From positions 110,765 through 174,764 of the forward strand of contig JBBJOI010000003.1 in NCBI GenBank assembly GCA_037721555.1: a stretch of 64,000 nt of DNA, written 5' to 3'. The DNA comes from Gaiellasilicea sp037721555. GTDB taxonomy: Bacteria > Actinomycetota > Thermoleophilia > Gaiellales > Gaiellaceae. The translations under genes were made by a program, and so were the position numbers. Under the pieces are notes generated by a model. The model had not been told where the DNA came from and made no database searches. It saw only the letters and a list, made by a program, of their open reading frames with translations. How positions within the stretch are numbered: position 1 is the first letter of the stretch; each line of letters begins with the position of its first letter. Of the stretch, positions 1 to 10,800 are shown one piece after another.

Positions 1-1828
<1,828 letters not shown>

Positions 1829-1835
1829 CCCGGCG

Positions 1836-1841
1836 AATCTA
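1836..1841 (-). promoter_or_regulatory. -10-like box of acnA (leaderless type)
   Basis: TAGATT on the minus strand, 7 nt from the acnA ATG, with no Shine-Dalgarno sequence between. If used as a -10, transcription would begin at or next to the start codon. Confidence 0.45.
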
Positions 1842-1900
1842 GCGGACTGTGCTTGTTTTAGCCGAAGACGTCCGAGGCTCCAGGCCCTGGACGTATCGCG

Positions 1901-2854
1901 TTAGGACAGGCGAGGACGCAGCTCCTGCTCCCAGAAGCGAAAAAACCCCTCCTGATCCGGGCCGACCTGGTGGAGCGCGACGTGGTCGAAGCCGGCCTGC
2001 TCCCACTCGCGCACCTGCTCGACGATCGGCTCGGGATCCGGGCCGCAGGGCGTCTGCGCCGTCGCCATCTCGGCCGTGACGCTCTCCGCGACGGCGTCGA
2101 AGTCGGACGGCCGCGGTAACTCCTGGTTGATGGTGCCGCCGAGGCCCGAGTGGCGCCAGAGCCGGAAGACCGTTTCCTTGGCGTCCTCCTCGTCCTCGGC
2201 CCAGCAGAGCTTCACCTGGCCGTAACGCGGACCGTGGCCTCCCGCCTCGCGGTAGGCCTCGACGATCTCCGCGTCCGGCACGACGTTGATGAGCGCGTCG
2301 CCGACCCGGCCGGCCAGCTCTGCCGCAATGGGTTTCGCGGCCGCGACTGCGATCGGTGGCGGCTGCTCCGGCAGTGTGTAGAGTCGCGCGTGGTCGACGG
2401 TGTAGTGCTTGCCACGATGGGTCTGCTCCCCGCCCTGCCAGAGCAGCCGCATCACCTCGATCGCCTCCTCGAGCATCTCGATTCGCTCGTCGGGAGCGGG
2501 CCAGCGCGCGCCGGTGACGTGCTCGTTGAGGTTCTCGCCGGTGCCGACGCCGAGGAAGAAGCGGTCGCCCATCAGGGCCGCGCAGGTGGCGGCCGCGTGG
2601 GCCACGATCGCCGGGTGAATGCGGATGGTGGGGCACGTGACGCCCGTGCCGAGCCGGATCCGCTCGGTCGTCGCTGCAATGCCGCCGATGATGCTCCAGA
2701 CGAAGGCGCTCTCGCCCTGGGCGTCGATCCAGGGGTGGAAGTGGTCGGAGATCATCGCGAAGGAGAACCCCTCCTCCTCGGCGCGTCGCGCATGCGCGAC
2801 GCGCTCGCGAGGCGTGTGCTCCTCCGCCGAGAGCCAGTAGCCGAACTCGGTCAC
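1901..2854 (-). CDS. F420-dependent LLM-class oxidoreductase (Fgd-like, TIGR03557-type)
   Basis: 317-residue luciferase-like TIM-barrel enzyme predicted to use coenzyme F420. The N-terminal SDHFHPW segment places His38 and Trp42 where His40 and Trp44 sit in mycobacterial Fgd1, and VGTGENLNEH places Glu107 at the equivalent of Fgd1 Glu109. These three residues form the F420-dependent glucose-6-phosphate dehydrogenase active site. Overall similarity is to the broad TIGR03557 group, so the substrate is unknown and glucose-6-phosphate cannot be assumed. The start is GTG at 2854; a TACCTG box lies 6 nt upstream. The gene follows no clear operon partner and is 72 bp from acnA. Confidence 0.85.
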   Translation of the reverse strand: MTEFGYWLSAEEHTPRERVAHARRAEEEGFSFAMISDHFHPWIDAQGESAFVWSIIGGIAATTERIRLGTGVTCPTIRIHPAIVAHAAATCAALMGDRFFLGVGTGENLNEHVTGARWPAPDERIEMLEEAIEVMRLLWQGGEQTHRGKHYTVDHARLYTLPEQPPPIAVAAAKPIAAELAGRVGDALINVVPDAEIVEAYREAGGHGPRYGQVKLCWAEDEEDAKETVFRLWRHSGLGGTINQELPRPSDFDAVAESVTAEMATAQTPCGPDPEPIVEQVREWEQAGFDHVALHQVGPDQEGFFRFWEQELRPRLS

Positions 2855-2888
2855 CCGCCGCAGGTACCGCGCGTTCCGGGAGACGAAA

Positions 2889-4253
2889 CTAACGGAGGCG
2901 GCTGAGCGGGACCCTCGTCGCTGGACCGGCGTTCCCAGCCTGATCGACGGCGACGATGCTGATCGGCGCCGTCACATGGCTCCGGGGTAGTGAGAGTGTC
3001 TCCTTCGCCGTCGCAAGCAGCCTGCTCCCGACCCGGACGCGGTAGCCGAGCAGCCCGCCGCTGTCCCGAGCCGGCGCCCAGGTCAGCACGATGCGCTTCG
3101 CGAGCTTCCGCACGGTCACCTTCGTGACCGGAGCAGGCGGCACGGTGTCGCGCAGGAGCCGACCGGTTCCGTCGACGATTCCGAGTCCGGCGGTGAAACG
3201 GAGCGAGACCGTCGCGCTCAACCGGCCGACGCCATCGACGGCGTTCACCTCGTAGGTGCTGGTGCTCCCGATCAGCGCGTCGAAGCGTGCCGAGGAGCCT
3301 GAGACCTCATCGAAGAAGAGGCCGTCCCGCGAGACTCGGTAGGCGACGGGCCCGACGTCGTCGCTCGACGGGCCCCACGAGAAGCGAACCCCGCCGAAGC
3401 GGTCGCTCGTGATCGTGGGCGCCGTGGGAACCGAGGGCGCCGTCCGATCGGGCGAGTCGAAGCGGTCGAGGAAGCGGGAGTCCGCGACATCGGACCACGT
3501 GCCTGCGTGGCCGTAGTAGTCGTTCCGGCCGACGTCGAGCAGTCGCGACGCGAGGGTTGTCTCCGTCAGCACCGCCGACATCAGGTCGCCGAGGTTGTCG
3601 CAGACGTGGCCGCTCTTGCAGTTGTTCGGCGCCGCGCGCTCGACGGCTCCGAGTGCGTGCACGAGCTCGTGCGCAGCCACGATCGGCCGGATCTCGTCCC
3701 CTCCGGCGACGCCGCACGCGTCCAGGTAGACGACCGCCATTCCGGACACGTTGAGGCGGCCGTCGTCCGCTTCGCCGCAGGTCACCTCGGGGCCAACCTG
3801 GCCGGTGGGCCCGTCGAAGTAGACGAGGTAGACCTTCTCGGACTGCCGGAACCCGAACGTGTTTCCCAGGCCGGTCCTGATCCGGGAAAAGGCCGAGCGG
3901 ATGTCGCCGACCGGGGCCGTCAGCGGTACGCGCGAGAGATCGAGCTGACCGAACGCGCTGCTGCACGCGACGTCGTGGAGGTCGAACCTGGGTGAGCGCG
4001 TCGCGTCTTGCGTGCGCCACCACGCGTCGATCGCCGCGACGTCGCCGACGATGCGCGGCGCCCACTCGGCGAAGCGGTCCGGCGCGCCGGGCGCCAGGAC
4101 GTAGGCAACGTGGACGGAGAAGCCCGGCGATAGGTCGGGCACACGGTCGACCGCCGAGACGTCGGTTCCGCACCAGGGAAGGGGCGTCGAGGCCCATGCG
4201 TCGGCCGGCGCCGCGACGGCGAGTAGGACCAGGCCGAGGACGAGCCGCTTCAC
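2889..4253 (-). CDS. Secreted metzincin-like metalloprotease with FN3-like domains
   Basis: 454-residue exported protein. Residues 1-21 form a Sec signal peptide. The central region carries AAHELVHALG, giving an HExxHxxG motif (His195, Glu196, His199), followed by a candidate third ligand His217 in SGHVCDNLGDLMS and a Met-turn-like DLM. This is the order found in metzincins, although the third ligand is further away than in classical members. Residues about 270-360 and 370-454 look like fibronectin type III-like beta domains (PVAYRVSRDG, LLGYRVRVG, VDQAGNAGP). Start GTG 4253, with TACCTT 7 nt upstream. A decayed paralogue lies at 19582-20275. The substrate is unknown; proteolysis is inferred from the motif. 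Confidence 0.7.
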   Translation of the reverse strand: MKRLVLGLVLLAVAAPADAWASTPLPWCGTDVSAVDRVPDLSPGFSVHVAYVLAPGAPDRFAEWAPRIVGDVAAIDAWWRTQDATRSPRFDLHDVACSSAFGQLDLSRVPLTAPVGDIRSAFSRIRTGLGNTFGFRQSEKVYLVYFDGPTGQVGPEVTCGEADDGRLNVSGMAVVYLDACGVAGGDEIRPIVAAHELVHALGAVERAAPNNCKSGHVCDNLGDLMSAVLTETTLASRLLDVGRNDYYGHAGTWSDVADSRFLDRFDSPDRTAPSVPTAPTITSDRFGGVRFSWGPSSDDVGPVAYRVSRDGLFFDEVSGSSARFDALIGSTSTYEVNAVDGVGRLSATVSLRFTAGLGIVDGTGRLLRDTVPPAPVTKVTVRKLAKRIVLTWAPARDSGGLLGYRVRVGSRLLATAKETLSLPRSHVTAPISIVAVDQAGNAGPATRVPLSRLR

Positions 4254-4299
4254 TTCCTCAAAGGTAGCGCCTCGCTGCGGGGAGCGCCTGTCGCGAGGC

Positions 4300-4305
4300 T
4301 ACGAT
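4300..4305 (+). promoter_or_regulatory. -10-like box upstream of bolA
   Basis: TACGAT, 7 nt before the bolA ATG. The spacer AGGAGCG also contains an AGGAG core, so both leaderless and SD-led reading are possible. On the other strand TACCTT (4261-4266) serves the divergent gene ending at 4253. Confidence 0.4.
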
Positions 4306-4312
4306 AGGAGCG

Positions 4313-4564
4313 ATGAACGCGACCGAGCCGCTCGAGGCACTCCTCCGGACTGCCTTCCCCGATGCGAGCGAGCTCGCCGTCGAGGACCGGACGGGCGGCG
4401 GCGACCACTTCCAGGTGACGGTCTCGAGCGGCCGCTTCGCAGGGCTGTCTCTCGTCGAGCAGCATCGCCTCGTCTACGACGCGCTTGCGGAGCCGCTCGC
4501 GGACGGTTCGATCCACGAGCTCCGCATCAAGACGAGAGCACAACCGGAAGGAGTACCACTGTGA
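4313..4564 (+). CDS. bolA: BolA family protein
   Basis: 83-residue BolA/IbaG-fold protein. It shows the family core: an N-terminal helix ending in a short acidic loop, the DHFQVTVSS strand and the LSLVEQHRLVYDAL helix, then HELRIKT near the C-terminus. BolA proteins pair with CGFS monothiol glutaredoxins to share a [2Fe-2S] cluster. Here the stop codon overlaps the GTG of the glutaredoxin gene by four bases (GTGA), so the two are translationally coupled, which supports a physical partnership. The role in Fe-S handling is inferred from the family. Confidence 0.9.
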   Translation: MNATEPLEALLRTAFPDASELAVEDRTGGGDHFQVTVSSGRFAGLSLVEQHRLVYDALAEPLADGSIHELRIKTRAQPEGVPL

Positions 4565-4929
4565 GCGAGCTGCGCGAGCAGATCCAACAGATCATCGAGA
4601 ACGAGCCCGTCAGTGTCTTCATGAAGGGGACGCCGGGGTTCGCCATGTGCGGCAACTCCGATCGGGCGCTCCGGGCGCTCCGGTCCGAAGGAGCTCCCAT
4701 CACGGCAGTCGACGTCATGCCCGACCCGCAGATCCGCCAGGAGCTCTCGGCCCTCTCCGGCTGGCCGACGATCCCGCAGGTGTTCATCAAGGGGGAGCTC
4801 GTCGGTGGGGCGGACATCGTCGAGGAACTGCAGGCGAGTGGGGAGCTCAGGCAGCGGCTCGACGCGGCGCTCGGGGCCGAGCGAGACACGACCGTAAAGA
4901 CGGCGACGCTCGAGCCGGCCACCCTGTGA
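4561..4929 (+). CDS. Monothiol glutaredoxin (Grx4-like) with CGNS active site
   Basis: 122-residue monothiol glutaredoxin. It keeps the family landmarks VSVFMKGTPGF, the cis-Pro region WPTIPQVFIKGELVGG and the ADIVEEL helix. The usual CGFS active site reads CGNS (MCGNSD), with the cysteine kept and Phe replaced by Asn. A C-terminal tail of about 20 residues (ERDTTVKTATLEPATL) extends past the fold. The gene overlaps bolA by four bases. Grx4 proteins normally carry a [2Fe-2S] cluster with glutathione as the outer ligand; most actinobacteria use mycothiol, so the co-ligand here is open. Start GTG 4561. Confidence 0.9.
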   Translation: MSELREQIQQIIENEPVSVFMKGTPGFAMCGNSDRALRALRSEGAPITAVDVMPDPQIRQELSALSGWPTIPQVFIKGELVGGADIVEELQASGELRQRLDAALGAERDTTVKTATLEPATL

Positions 4930-4990
4930 GTCCGGCGGCGGCACAACCGAGCCTTAACGCGCGGCTCAGCGTTCCTTAAGACGCACCGGC

Positions 4991-4996
4991 TACAAC
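4991..4996 (+). promoter_or_regulatory. -10-like box of htrA-like gene
   Basis: TACAAC, 7 nt before the ATG at 5004, with no Shine-Dalgarno sequence. This is the leaderless arrangement repeated through the window. Confidence 0.4.
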
Positions 4997-5003
4997 GAGA
5001 TCC

Positions 5004-6194
5004 ATGAGTCTTCCCACACTCGTGACGCGCGCCTTCGGCGTGCTTGGAATCGCGGTGCTCGGTGGCCTCGCCGCTCTCGGTGGCGTTGCCTTAACTGGCA
5101 ACCTCGGTGGCGGCACAACCACGGTCGTCGAGCGCTCCTCCGCCTCCGTCGATGCGGCTCCAGCCGTCTCTGAGAAGGGAATGTCGATCGCCGAGATCTA
5201 CGACCGGGCGGCGCCCGGCGTCGTTCAGATCACCTCGACGTCCGGGCAACCCGAGCGGGTCACGCCCTTCCCGAGCGACGAGCCCGTGCCGAGAACGCAG
5301 CAGGCGCTCGGCTCAGGCTTCGTGATCGACAAGACCGGCCACATCGTCACGAACTACCACGTGATCGAGGGCGCCGACCAGATCGAGGTCAGCTTCTCGA
5401 ACCAGGACACGTTGACTGCCAAGCTCGTTGGCAGCGACCCCTCGACCGACATCGCCGTGCTCCGCGTCGAAGCGAACTCGCGCGGCCTCACGCCGCTCGA
5501 CCTCGGCGACTCGGGCAACGTGCGCGTCGGTGACTCCGTCGTCGCGATCGGCAATCCGTTCGGACTCGACAGGAGCGCCACGGCCGGCATCGTGAGCTCG
5601 GTGCAGGAGCGCACGATCACCGCTCCCAACGGCTACCCGATCGATCACGTGATCCAGACCGACGCTGCGATCAACCGCGGGAACTCGGGCGGCCCGCTGC
5701 TGAACGACCAGGGCGAGGTGATCGGCGTCAATTCGCAGATCTCCACGGCCGACGGCTCGACCGGCAACGTTGGCATCGGCTTCGCAGTGCCGTCGAACAC
5801 CGTCAAGAGCGTCGTCGCGCAGCTGATCGACAAGGGGAAGGTGGATCGCGCCTACATCGGGATCGGCGGCACGACAGTAGAGCCCGAGCTCGCGCGCCTC
5901 TTCCGGTTGCCGGTCGATACGGGTGTGCTCGTCGAGCGCGTCGGCGAGAATACTCCCGCCGAGCGCGCGGGCCTCGAGCCCGGCACGAGCGACGTCATCG
6001 TCGAGGGCCAGAGCTACCGGCTCGGCGGCGACGTGATCGTCGCGGTCGACGGTCGGCGCGTGGCTTCGCTCGAGGAGCTGCGCGACGTGCTCTCGACCCT
6101 CAAGCCCGGCGACACGGTCCGGCTCGGGGTCTTCCGCGATGAGGAGCGCCAGACGGTCGAGTTGAAGCTGGGCCGCCAACCGCGTTCTCCCTGA
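5004..6194 (+). CDS. HtrA/DegP-type serine protease with PDZ domain
   Basis: 396-residue envelope quality-control protease. An N-terminal hydrophobic segment (about residues 9-33) acts as a membrane anchor. The trypsin-like domain carries the catalytic triad: His119 (TNYHVIEGA), Asp149 (PSTDIAVL) and Ser228 (NRGNSGGPL). A single PDZ domain follows at about residues 280-390 (IGIGGTTVEPEL to VELKLG). The length matches actinobacterial HtrA/PepD proteins. The active site is expected to face outside the cytoplasmic membrane. It stands alone, 74 bp after the glutaredoxin gene. Confidence 0.93.
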   Translation: MSLPTLVTRAFGVLGIAVLGGLAALGGVALTGNLGGGTTTVVERSSASVDAAPAVSEKGMSIAEIYDRAAPGVVQITSTSGQPERVTPFPSDEPVPRTQQALGSGFVIDKTGHIVTNYHVIEGADQIEVSFSNQDTLTAKLVGSDPSTDIAVLRVEANSRGLTPLDLGDSGNVRVGDSVVAIGNPFGLDRSATAGIVSSVQERTITAPNGYPIDHVIQTDAAINRGNSGGPLLNDQGEVIGVNSQISTADGSTGNVGIGFAVPSNTVKSVVAQLIDKGKVDRAYIGIGGTTVEPELARLFRLPVDTGVLVERVGENTPAERAGLEPGTSDVIVEGQSYRLGGDVIVAVDGRRVASLEELRDVLSTLKPGDTVRLGVFRDEERQTVELKLGRQPRSP

Positions 6195-6243
6195 GCTGCT
6201 CAGGGCTCCGTCGCGGCTCGTTCCGACGCCGGGATAACGTCGC

Positions 6244-6249
6244 TAGGCT
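6244..6249 (+). promoter_or_regulatory. -10-like box of the 6256 gene
   Basis: TAGGCT, 6 nt before the GTG at 6256, no Shine-Dalgarno sequence. It supports the GTG as the true start. Confidence 0.4.
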
Positions 6250-6255
6250 TCCGCG

Positions 6256-6618
6256 GTGGCGTCGTCGCGACCGGAGCTCGGGAGCCTGATCCTCGAGGGC
6301 GACCTCGCTGTCGAGGACGAGCAGCTGTGGAAGGACGATGGCGACGCGGACCGCAGCGGCTGGTTCTGCGTTCGCACCAACCCGTTCGACTGCCCCGCTG
6401 ACGGTTGCGTCTTCGTCGCGGACTTCATGACCGCGGCTCACCTGATACTCGTCTGGGAGGAGCGTGACGACCCGAATCTCCTTTGGCACGCACAGCGGGC
6501 GAAGGACGTCGGTCGCAACCCGCGCGTCGTCGGGTACGAGAACGGCTTCGGCCCGAGCGCGTCGTACTACGCGTGGGAGGCCTCGGGACGGCCCGTGCAC
6601 GGCGTTCGTGGCCGCTAG
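6256..6618 (+). CDS. Hypothetical protein with Cys-rich centre
   Basis: 120-residue soluble protein of no recognised family. A central segment places three cysteines close together (FCVRTNPFDCPADGCVFV), a spacing that could bind a metal. The C-terminal half has aromatic and charged stretches (LILVWEERDDPNLLWH, SASYYAWEASG). No signal peptide or membrane segment is seen. Start GTG 6256, 6 nt after a TAGGCT box. The gene is directly followed by a 162-bp palindromic element. Function unknown; composition and codon use look like a real gene. Confidence 0.6.
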   Translation: MASSRPELGSLILEGDLAVEDEQLWKDDGDADRSGWFCVRTNPFDCPADGCVFVADFMTAAHLILVWEERDDPNLLWHAQRAKDVGRNPRVVGYENGFGPSASYYAWEASGRPVHGVRGR

Positions 6619-6626
6619 CGAGTACA

Positions 6627-6788
6627 AGGAGCCTGTCGTGAAAGTCGCGCACACCGGTGGGCGGTTGCGCTACGGCGCCGGATCGCCACCCTCGCTCTTG
6701 GCCAGGCCGGCCTGGCCGGCGAGCGAGTGCGGCGCCCGGCTCCATCGCCACGGTCCCCGCCCGCACGCGACTTTCATGACAGGCTCCT
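6627..6788. repeat. 162-bp long imperfect palindrome (MITE-like)
   Basis: The ends are 23-bp inverted repeats with one mismatch: AGGAGCCTGTC followed by G or A and then TGAAAGTCGCG (6627-6649, complement at 6766-6788). The inner arms also pair imperfectly and the centre is a perfect 18-bp palindrome, GGCCAGGCCGGCCTGGCC (6700-6717). No open frame inside looks genuine. The element fills the gap between the 6256 gene and the next gene. It may be a non-autonomous mobile element or a large transcript hairpin; only one copy is in this window. Confidence 0.6.
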
Positions 6789-6804
6789 AGCCCCGACGCG
6801 GGCA

Positions 6805-7791
6805 GTGGACGCATTCGGTAGGCACTTGTCGCTCGGGGTGGAGGAGGAGTTGATGCTCCTCGACCCGCAGACATTCGCGCTCGCGCCAGGCGTGGAGCGC
6901 CTGCTTGGTGTCCCCGGCCTCAAGACGGAGCTCTTCTCTTGCCTGGTCGAGACGAATACGGCGGTCTGCGGGACGGCGCAGGAGTTGCTGGCGGAGCTCA
7001 GGCGCCTGCGCGCGCTTGTTCGGGATGCGGCTGCGCGGGAGCGGCTGGCGGTCGCAGCCGTTGGCGCTCATCCGTTCTCACGTTCCGAGGAGCAGGAGGT
7101 CGTGCAGGAGCCCCGCTACCTCGCGCTGCTCGCCGAGCGGCCCTCTGCCCGCCGCCAGCTCGTCTGCGGCCTGCACGTCCACATCGGCATGGAGAGCTTC
7201 GAGCGCTGTCTGCGGACGCTCGAGGCCGTCCTGCCCTGGCTGCCGGCGGTGCTCGCCCTCTCGGCGAACTCTCCCTACCTCGAGCACGCCGCTCCCGGCG
7301 TCCTGTCGGCACGCGCGGCTCGTCTGCTCGAGCTGCCCCGGGCGGGGGCACCGCCCGTGCTGAGCGACCGGATGGCCTGGGAGCGGGTGGTCGAGTCGAC
7401 CGCGAGCGGTGACTACACGAAGATCTGGTGGGATCTCCGTCCGCACCCGAGGCTCGGCACGCTCGAGGTCCGAATCGCCGACCAGCAGACCGACGTGCGC
7501 CGCTCGGCCGCCCTGGCAGCGCTTCTGCAGGCGCTCTGCGTGGCCGCGCCTCCGGTCGTCCGGGCGATCGATCGGGACGGTTACGCGAGGGCGCGCGAGC
7601 AGGCGGCGCAAGGCGTTGCGCCGGCGCGCGAGCTGTTGGAGCTCGTCGAGCCCGCGGCACGCGACCTGGGCACGCTCGACCTCCTCGGGGTTCTGCACGA
7701 GCCGCCCGAGGCTCACCGCCAGCTCGCCGTAGGGGCGCGGGCCGGCCGAGTGGCCGTCGCCGCGGATCTCGTCGTGCGGTTCGCTCAGTAG
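6805..7791 (+). CDS. Glutamate-cysteine ligase family 2 protein (YbdK/GCS2-like carboxylate-amine ligase)
   Basis: About 328 residues of the GCS2 family, ATP-dependent ligases that join an amine or cysteine to a gamma-carboxylate. Visible landmarks are LGVEEELMLLDP at the N-terminus, LVETNT, the CGLHVHIGM segment, ALSANSPYLE and LGTLEVRIADQQT. These match YbdK-type proteins, whose natural substrate is often unknown. The frame could open at GTG 6727, but that codon lies inside the palindrome 6627-6788; GTG 6805 just before the conserved N-terminus is preferred. Its stop codon TAG forms part of the -10-like box of the next gene. Confidence 0.8.
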   Translation: MDAFGRHLSLGVEEELMLLDPQTFALAPGVERLLGVPGLKTELFSCLVETNTAVCGTAQELLAELRRLRALVRDAAARERLAVAAVGAHPFSRSEEQEVVQEPRYLALLAERPSARRQLVCGLHVHIGMESFERCLRTLEAVLPWLPAVLALSANSPYLEHAAPGVLSARAARLLELPRAGAPPVLSDRMAWERVVESTASGDYTKIWWDLRPHPRLGTLEVRIADQQTDVRRSAALAALLQALCVAAPPVVRAIDRDGYARAREQAAQGVAPARELLELVEPAARDLGTLDLLGVLHEPPEAHRQLAVGARAGRVAVAADLVVRFAQ

Positions 7792-7794
7792 GCT
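7789..7794 (+). promoter_or_regulatory. -10-like box of the 7801 permease gene
   Basis: TAGGCT, 6 nt before the GTG at 7801. Its first three bases are the stop codon of the preceding gene, so the box has been fitted into the junction. Confidence 0.4.
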
Positions 7795-7800
7795 CGAGCC

Positions 7801-10800
7801 GTGCTCCGCTCGACGCTCTACGTCCTCGGCCTCGCCGGCCGCCGGCTGGGCCGGCGGAGCGGCGCGACCGCGCTAATCGCGCTCGGCATCGCGGCCGGCG
7901 CCGCCCTTGTCTTCGGCGTCCGCCTCGCCACCACCCTCGCCCAGGATCGAGCGGGGGCTCAGGCGGTCGAGCGGATCCCCGACGGCTCACGATCCCTTCG
8001 AGCTGTGTGGTTCGGCGTGCCCGGTGGATCGGGGGAGCCGCAGCCGGCTCTCGACGCCCGCGTTCGCGCCGCTCTCGCGGACGTGGACGTGGACGTCGTT
8101 CCTGCCACCGCCCTCGTGCTCTTCCGAGAGAGCACACTCGCCGGCACCTTCGCCGGCCTCGGGGGAATCGAGAACCTTCGCGGTTGGGTGACCCCTCGCT
8201 CCGGCCGCCTTCCGCGCCGCTGCCGGCCGGAGCGCTGCGAGGTGCTGAGGCTCCGAGGCGAGGGGCGCCTACCGCAACCTGCCGGCCTTCGACTCGTCGA
8301 GGTGGGTACAGGGGCGTTGCCCTCGCGCGTGCTCACCGGAGACTTCCTCGCGCCCACCGACAACGCCCTCGCCGACGCCGAGGTCAGCCCGGTCATCGCA
8401 AAGGCGGCGGGGTACCATCGGCCTCCCGCGGCGCCGCTCTTCCTGGCCGACGGGGTCCGCGCTCTCGCCTCCGCTCCGGCTCTCGCCAACGTGTACCGCA
8501 GCTACGCGTGGGTCTCACCGCTGTTGGTCGGGCAGCCTCGGCTGTGGGAGGTGGACGAGCTGGCGGCGGACGTCACGCGCATCCGCTCGGGCCTCCAGGC
8601 GACCTCGACGTCCTTCGACGTGATCGCGCCGGTCGAAGAGCTTCGCGACGCGCAGGCGACCAGCCGGCGCGCCGGACGCCGTCTGGGGCTCGTCGGCGGG
8701 GAGGCGGCCGCGCTGCTCTTCGCCTTCGCGATCCTGGCGGCGGCGACGGTCAGGCGCGACCTGCTCGCGGCCAGGCGGCGGCTCTCGTGGTACGGCGCGC
8801 GCGCGTGGCAGCTAGCGCTGCTGACGGGAGTCGAGGCTCTCGCCGTCGGCGCCGCCGGAACCGTCCTCGGGGTCGTGGCCGGCATCGGCGTCGGCGCGGC
8901 GGTTGCCCACCAAGCGGGCGCACCCGTGGGAGCCGTTCTGGGGCAGAGCGTCATCTCGCCCGGCGGATTCCTCGTCGCGCTGGGACTCGCGGCTCTCGCC
9001 ACTGCTGTTCTCGCTGCGGCGACCGCTGTGCGCGCGCCGGCGCTCGGCCGCGTCCCGCTCTCGCCGGTTGACGTCGCGGCTGTCGCCGCTCTGGGGCTCG
9101 TCGTTGCGGGTGTTATCTGGGACGTCGGGGGCGACGTGCCTCTCGTACTCCCGGGCCTCGCAACCTTTGCGGCGGCCGTTCTGGCCGCGCGGGTGCTGCG
9201 GCCGGCGCTCCGCCTGCTCGAGCGCGCGAGCCGGGGACGATCGAGTGGGCTGCGCCTCGCGTCGCTCTCGCTCGCGCGGAATCCAGGCTACGCCGTCCTC
9301 GCGACGGCCTTCCTGGTCGTCAGCGTCGGTCTCGCCCTCTTCGCAGAGAGCTACCGCGCGACGCTCGCACAGGGCGAGCGCGACGCGGCCGCCTTCGCGG
9401 TTCCCCGCGACTACGTCGTGCGGGAGGACCTGACCCGGCTGATCCCCGTGCTCGACGCCGCCTCCCTCGAGCGCTTCCACGATCTGGGCGCGGTCGACGT
9501 CGACCCGATCCTGCGACTGACCGGCGGCGTCAGCAGGCTCGAGGGTGAAAGCGGGATCACGGTGCTTGGGCTGCCGCCCGCGTCCCTGCCGGAGCTTCGA
9601 GGCTGGCGCGACGACTTCGCAGCCGAGTCGCGGGCGCGGCTGGCCGCGCTGATCGACCGCCCTGAGACGCCGGGTGGTACCGCGCTCCCCGGTCGGCTCG
9701 AAGCGCTTGTCGCGCGCATCGAGGGCGGCCGCACCGTCCGTGTGGCCGCGCAGCTCGAGACTCCGCGCGGCCAGTTCGTGCGGGTCGACCTCGTCCGGCG
9801 GGGGGAGTTCGTGCGCGGTGCGGTTCCCCTCGAAGCCCGGGGCGGCCGCCTCTTCGCCCTCGAGCTCGAGCCCGTCTCGAGGCTGCAGGAGCGTGGGGCG
9901 GACGCCGGCAAGGCCGTGAGCGGGACGCTGCGACTCGAGTTCCCTGCGCTCCCGCAGGTGCTCGAGGACTGGATCGGCGTCGGTGGCGCGACCCTGAGCG
10001 GCCCACGTACGGGAGGTCGGACGATCGGCTACACGCTCACCAACGCCGAATCAGCGCGGTTGCGGCCGCGCCAACTCTCCGACGAGCAGCCGGTGCCGGT
10101 CCTGGCGACGCCCGGTCTCGCCCGTGCAGCGGACGCACGTGGACTGCTGCCGCTCCAGGTCGGCGGCGAGCGCATTCCCGCCCGGGTGGTCGGGCGGGTG
10201 TCGCGCTTCCCCGGCTTGGGAGGCGCAGGTGTCGTCGGCGACGTTAACGCGCTGACGGCTGCGCTGAACGCCGAGCGTCCCGGGGCCGCGCGGGTGAACG
10301 AGGTCTGGGTCGGGCTGCGACGGGAGGCGGACGCCGCGGAGGTCGACGCGTCGCTCGTCGCAGCACCGTTCGACACGCTGGCGGTCGCCTCCCGCAGGGC
10401 ACTCGAGGCCGAGTCGCGTCGGGATCCGATTGCACACGGGACGCTGCTGACGCTGCTCGTTGCGGCACTCGTCGCGCTCGCGCTCGCGCTCGCGGGCGTG
10501 CTGTTGACGGTGCTGCGGGACGTCCGCGACGAGGAGGGCGAGTTCTTCGACCTGGAGTCCCAGGGGATCGGCCCTGTGGCGCTCCGCCGAGTCGTTCGGC
10601 TGCGGGCCTTCTCTGTCGCGGTCGCGGGCCTCTTTGCGGGGCTTGTCACAGGTGTCGCGCTCGGGGCGCTCGTCACCGATCTCGTCACACTGACGGCGCG
10701 AGCGGGCGAGGCCGAGCCGCCACTCCAGGTCGACCTCGATCCGGTCGTCGTCGCAACGGCCGTCGGTCTCTACGTCGTCCTGGCGGTAGCGGTCGTCTAC

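Noticed and set aside
6727..7791. GTG 6727 as start of the GCS2-family gene
   Set aside because: It falls inside the 162-bp palindrome and adds 26 residues without similarity to the family.
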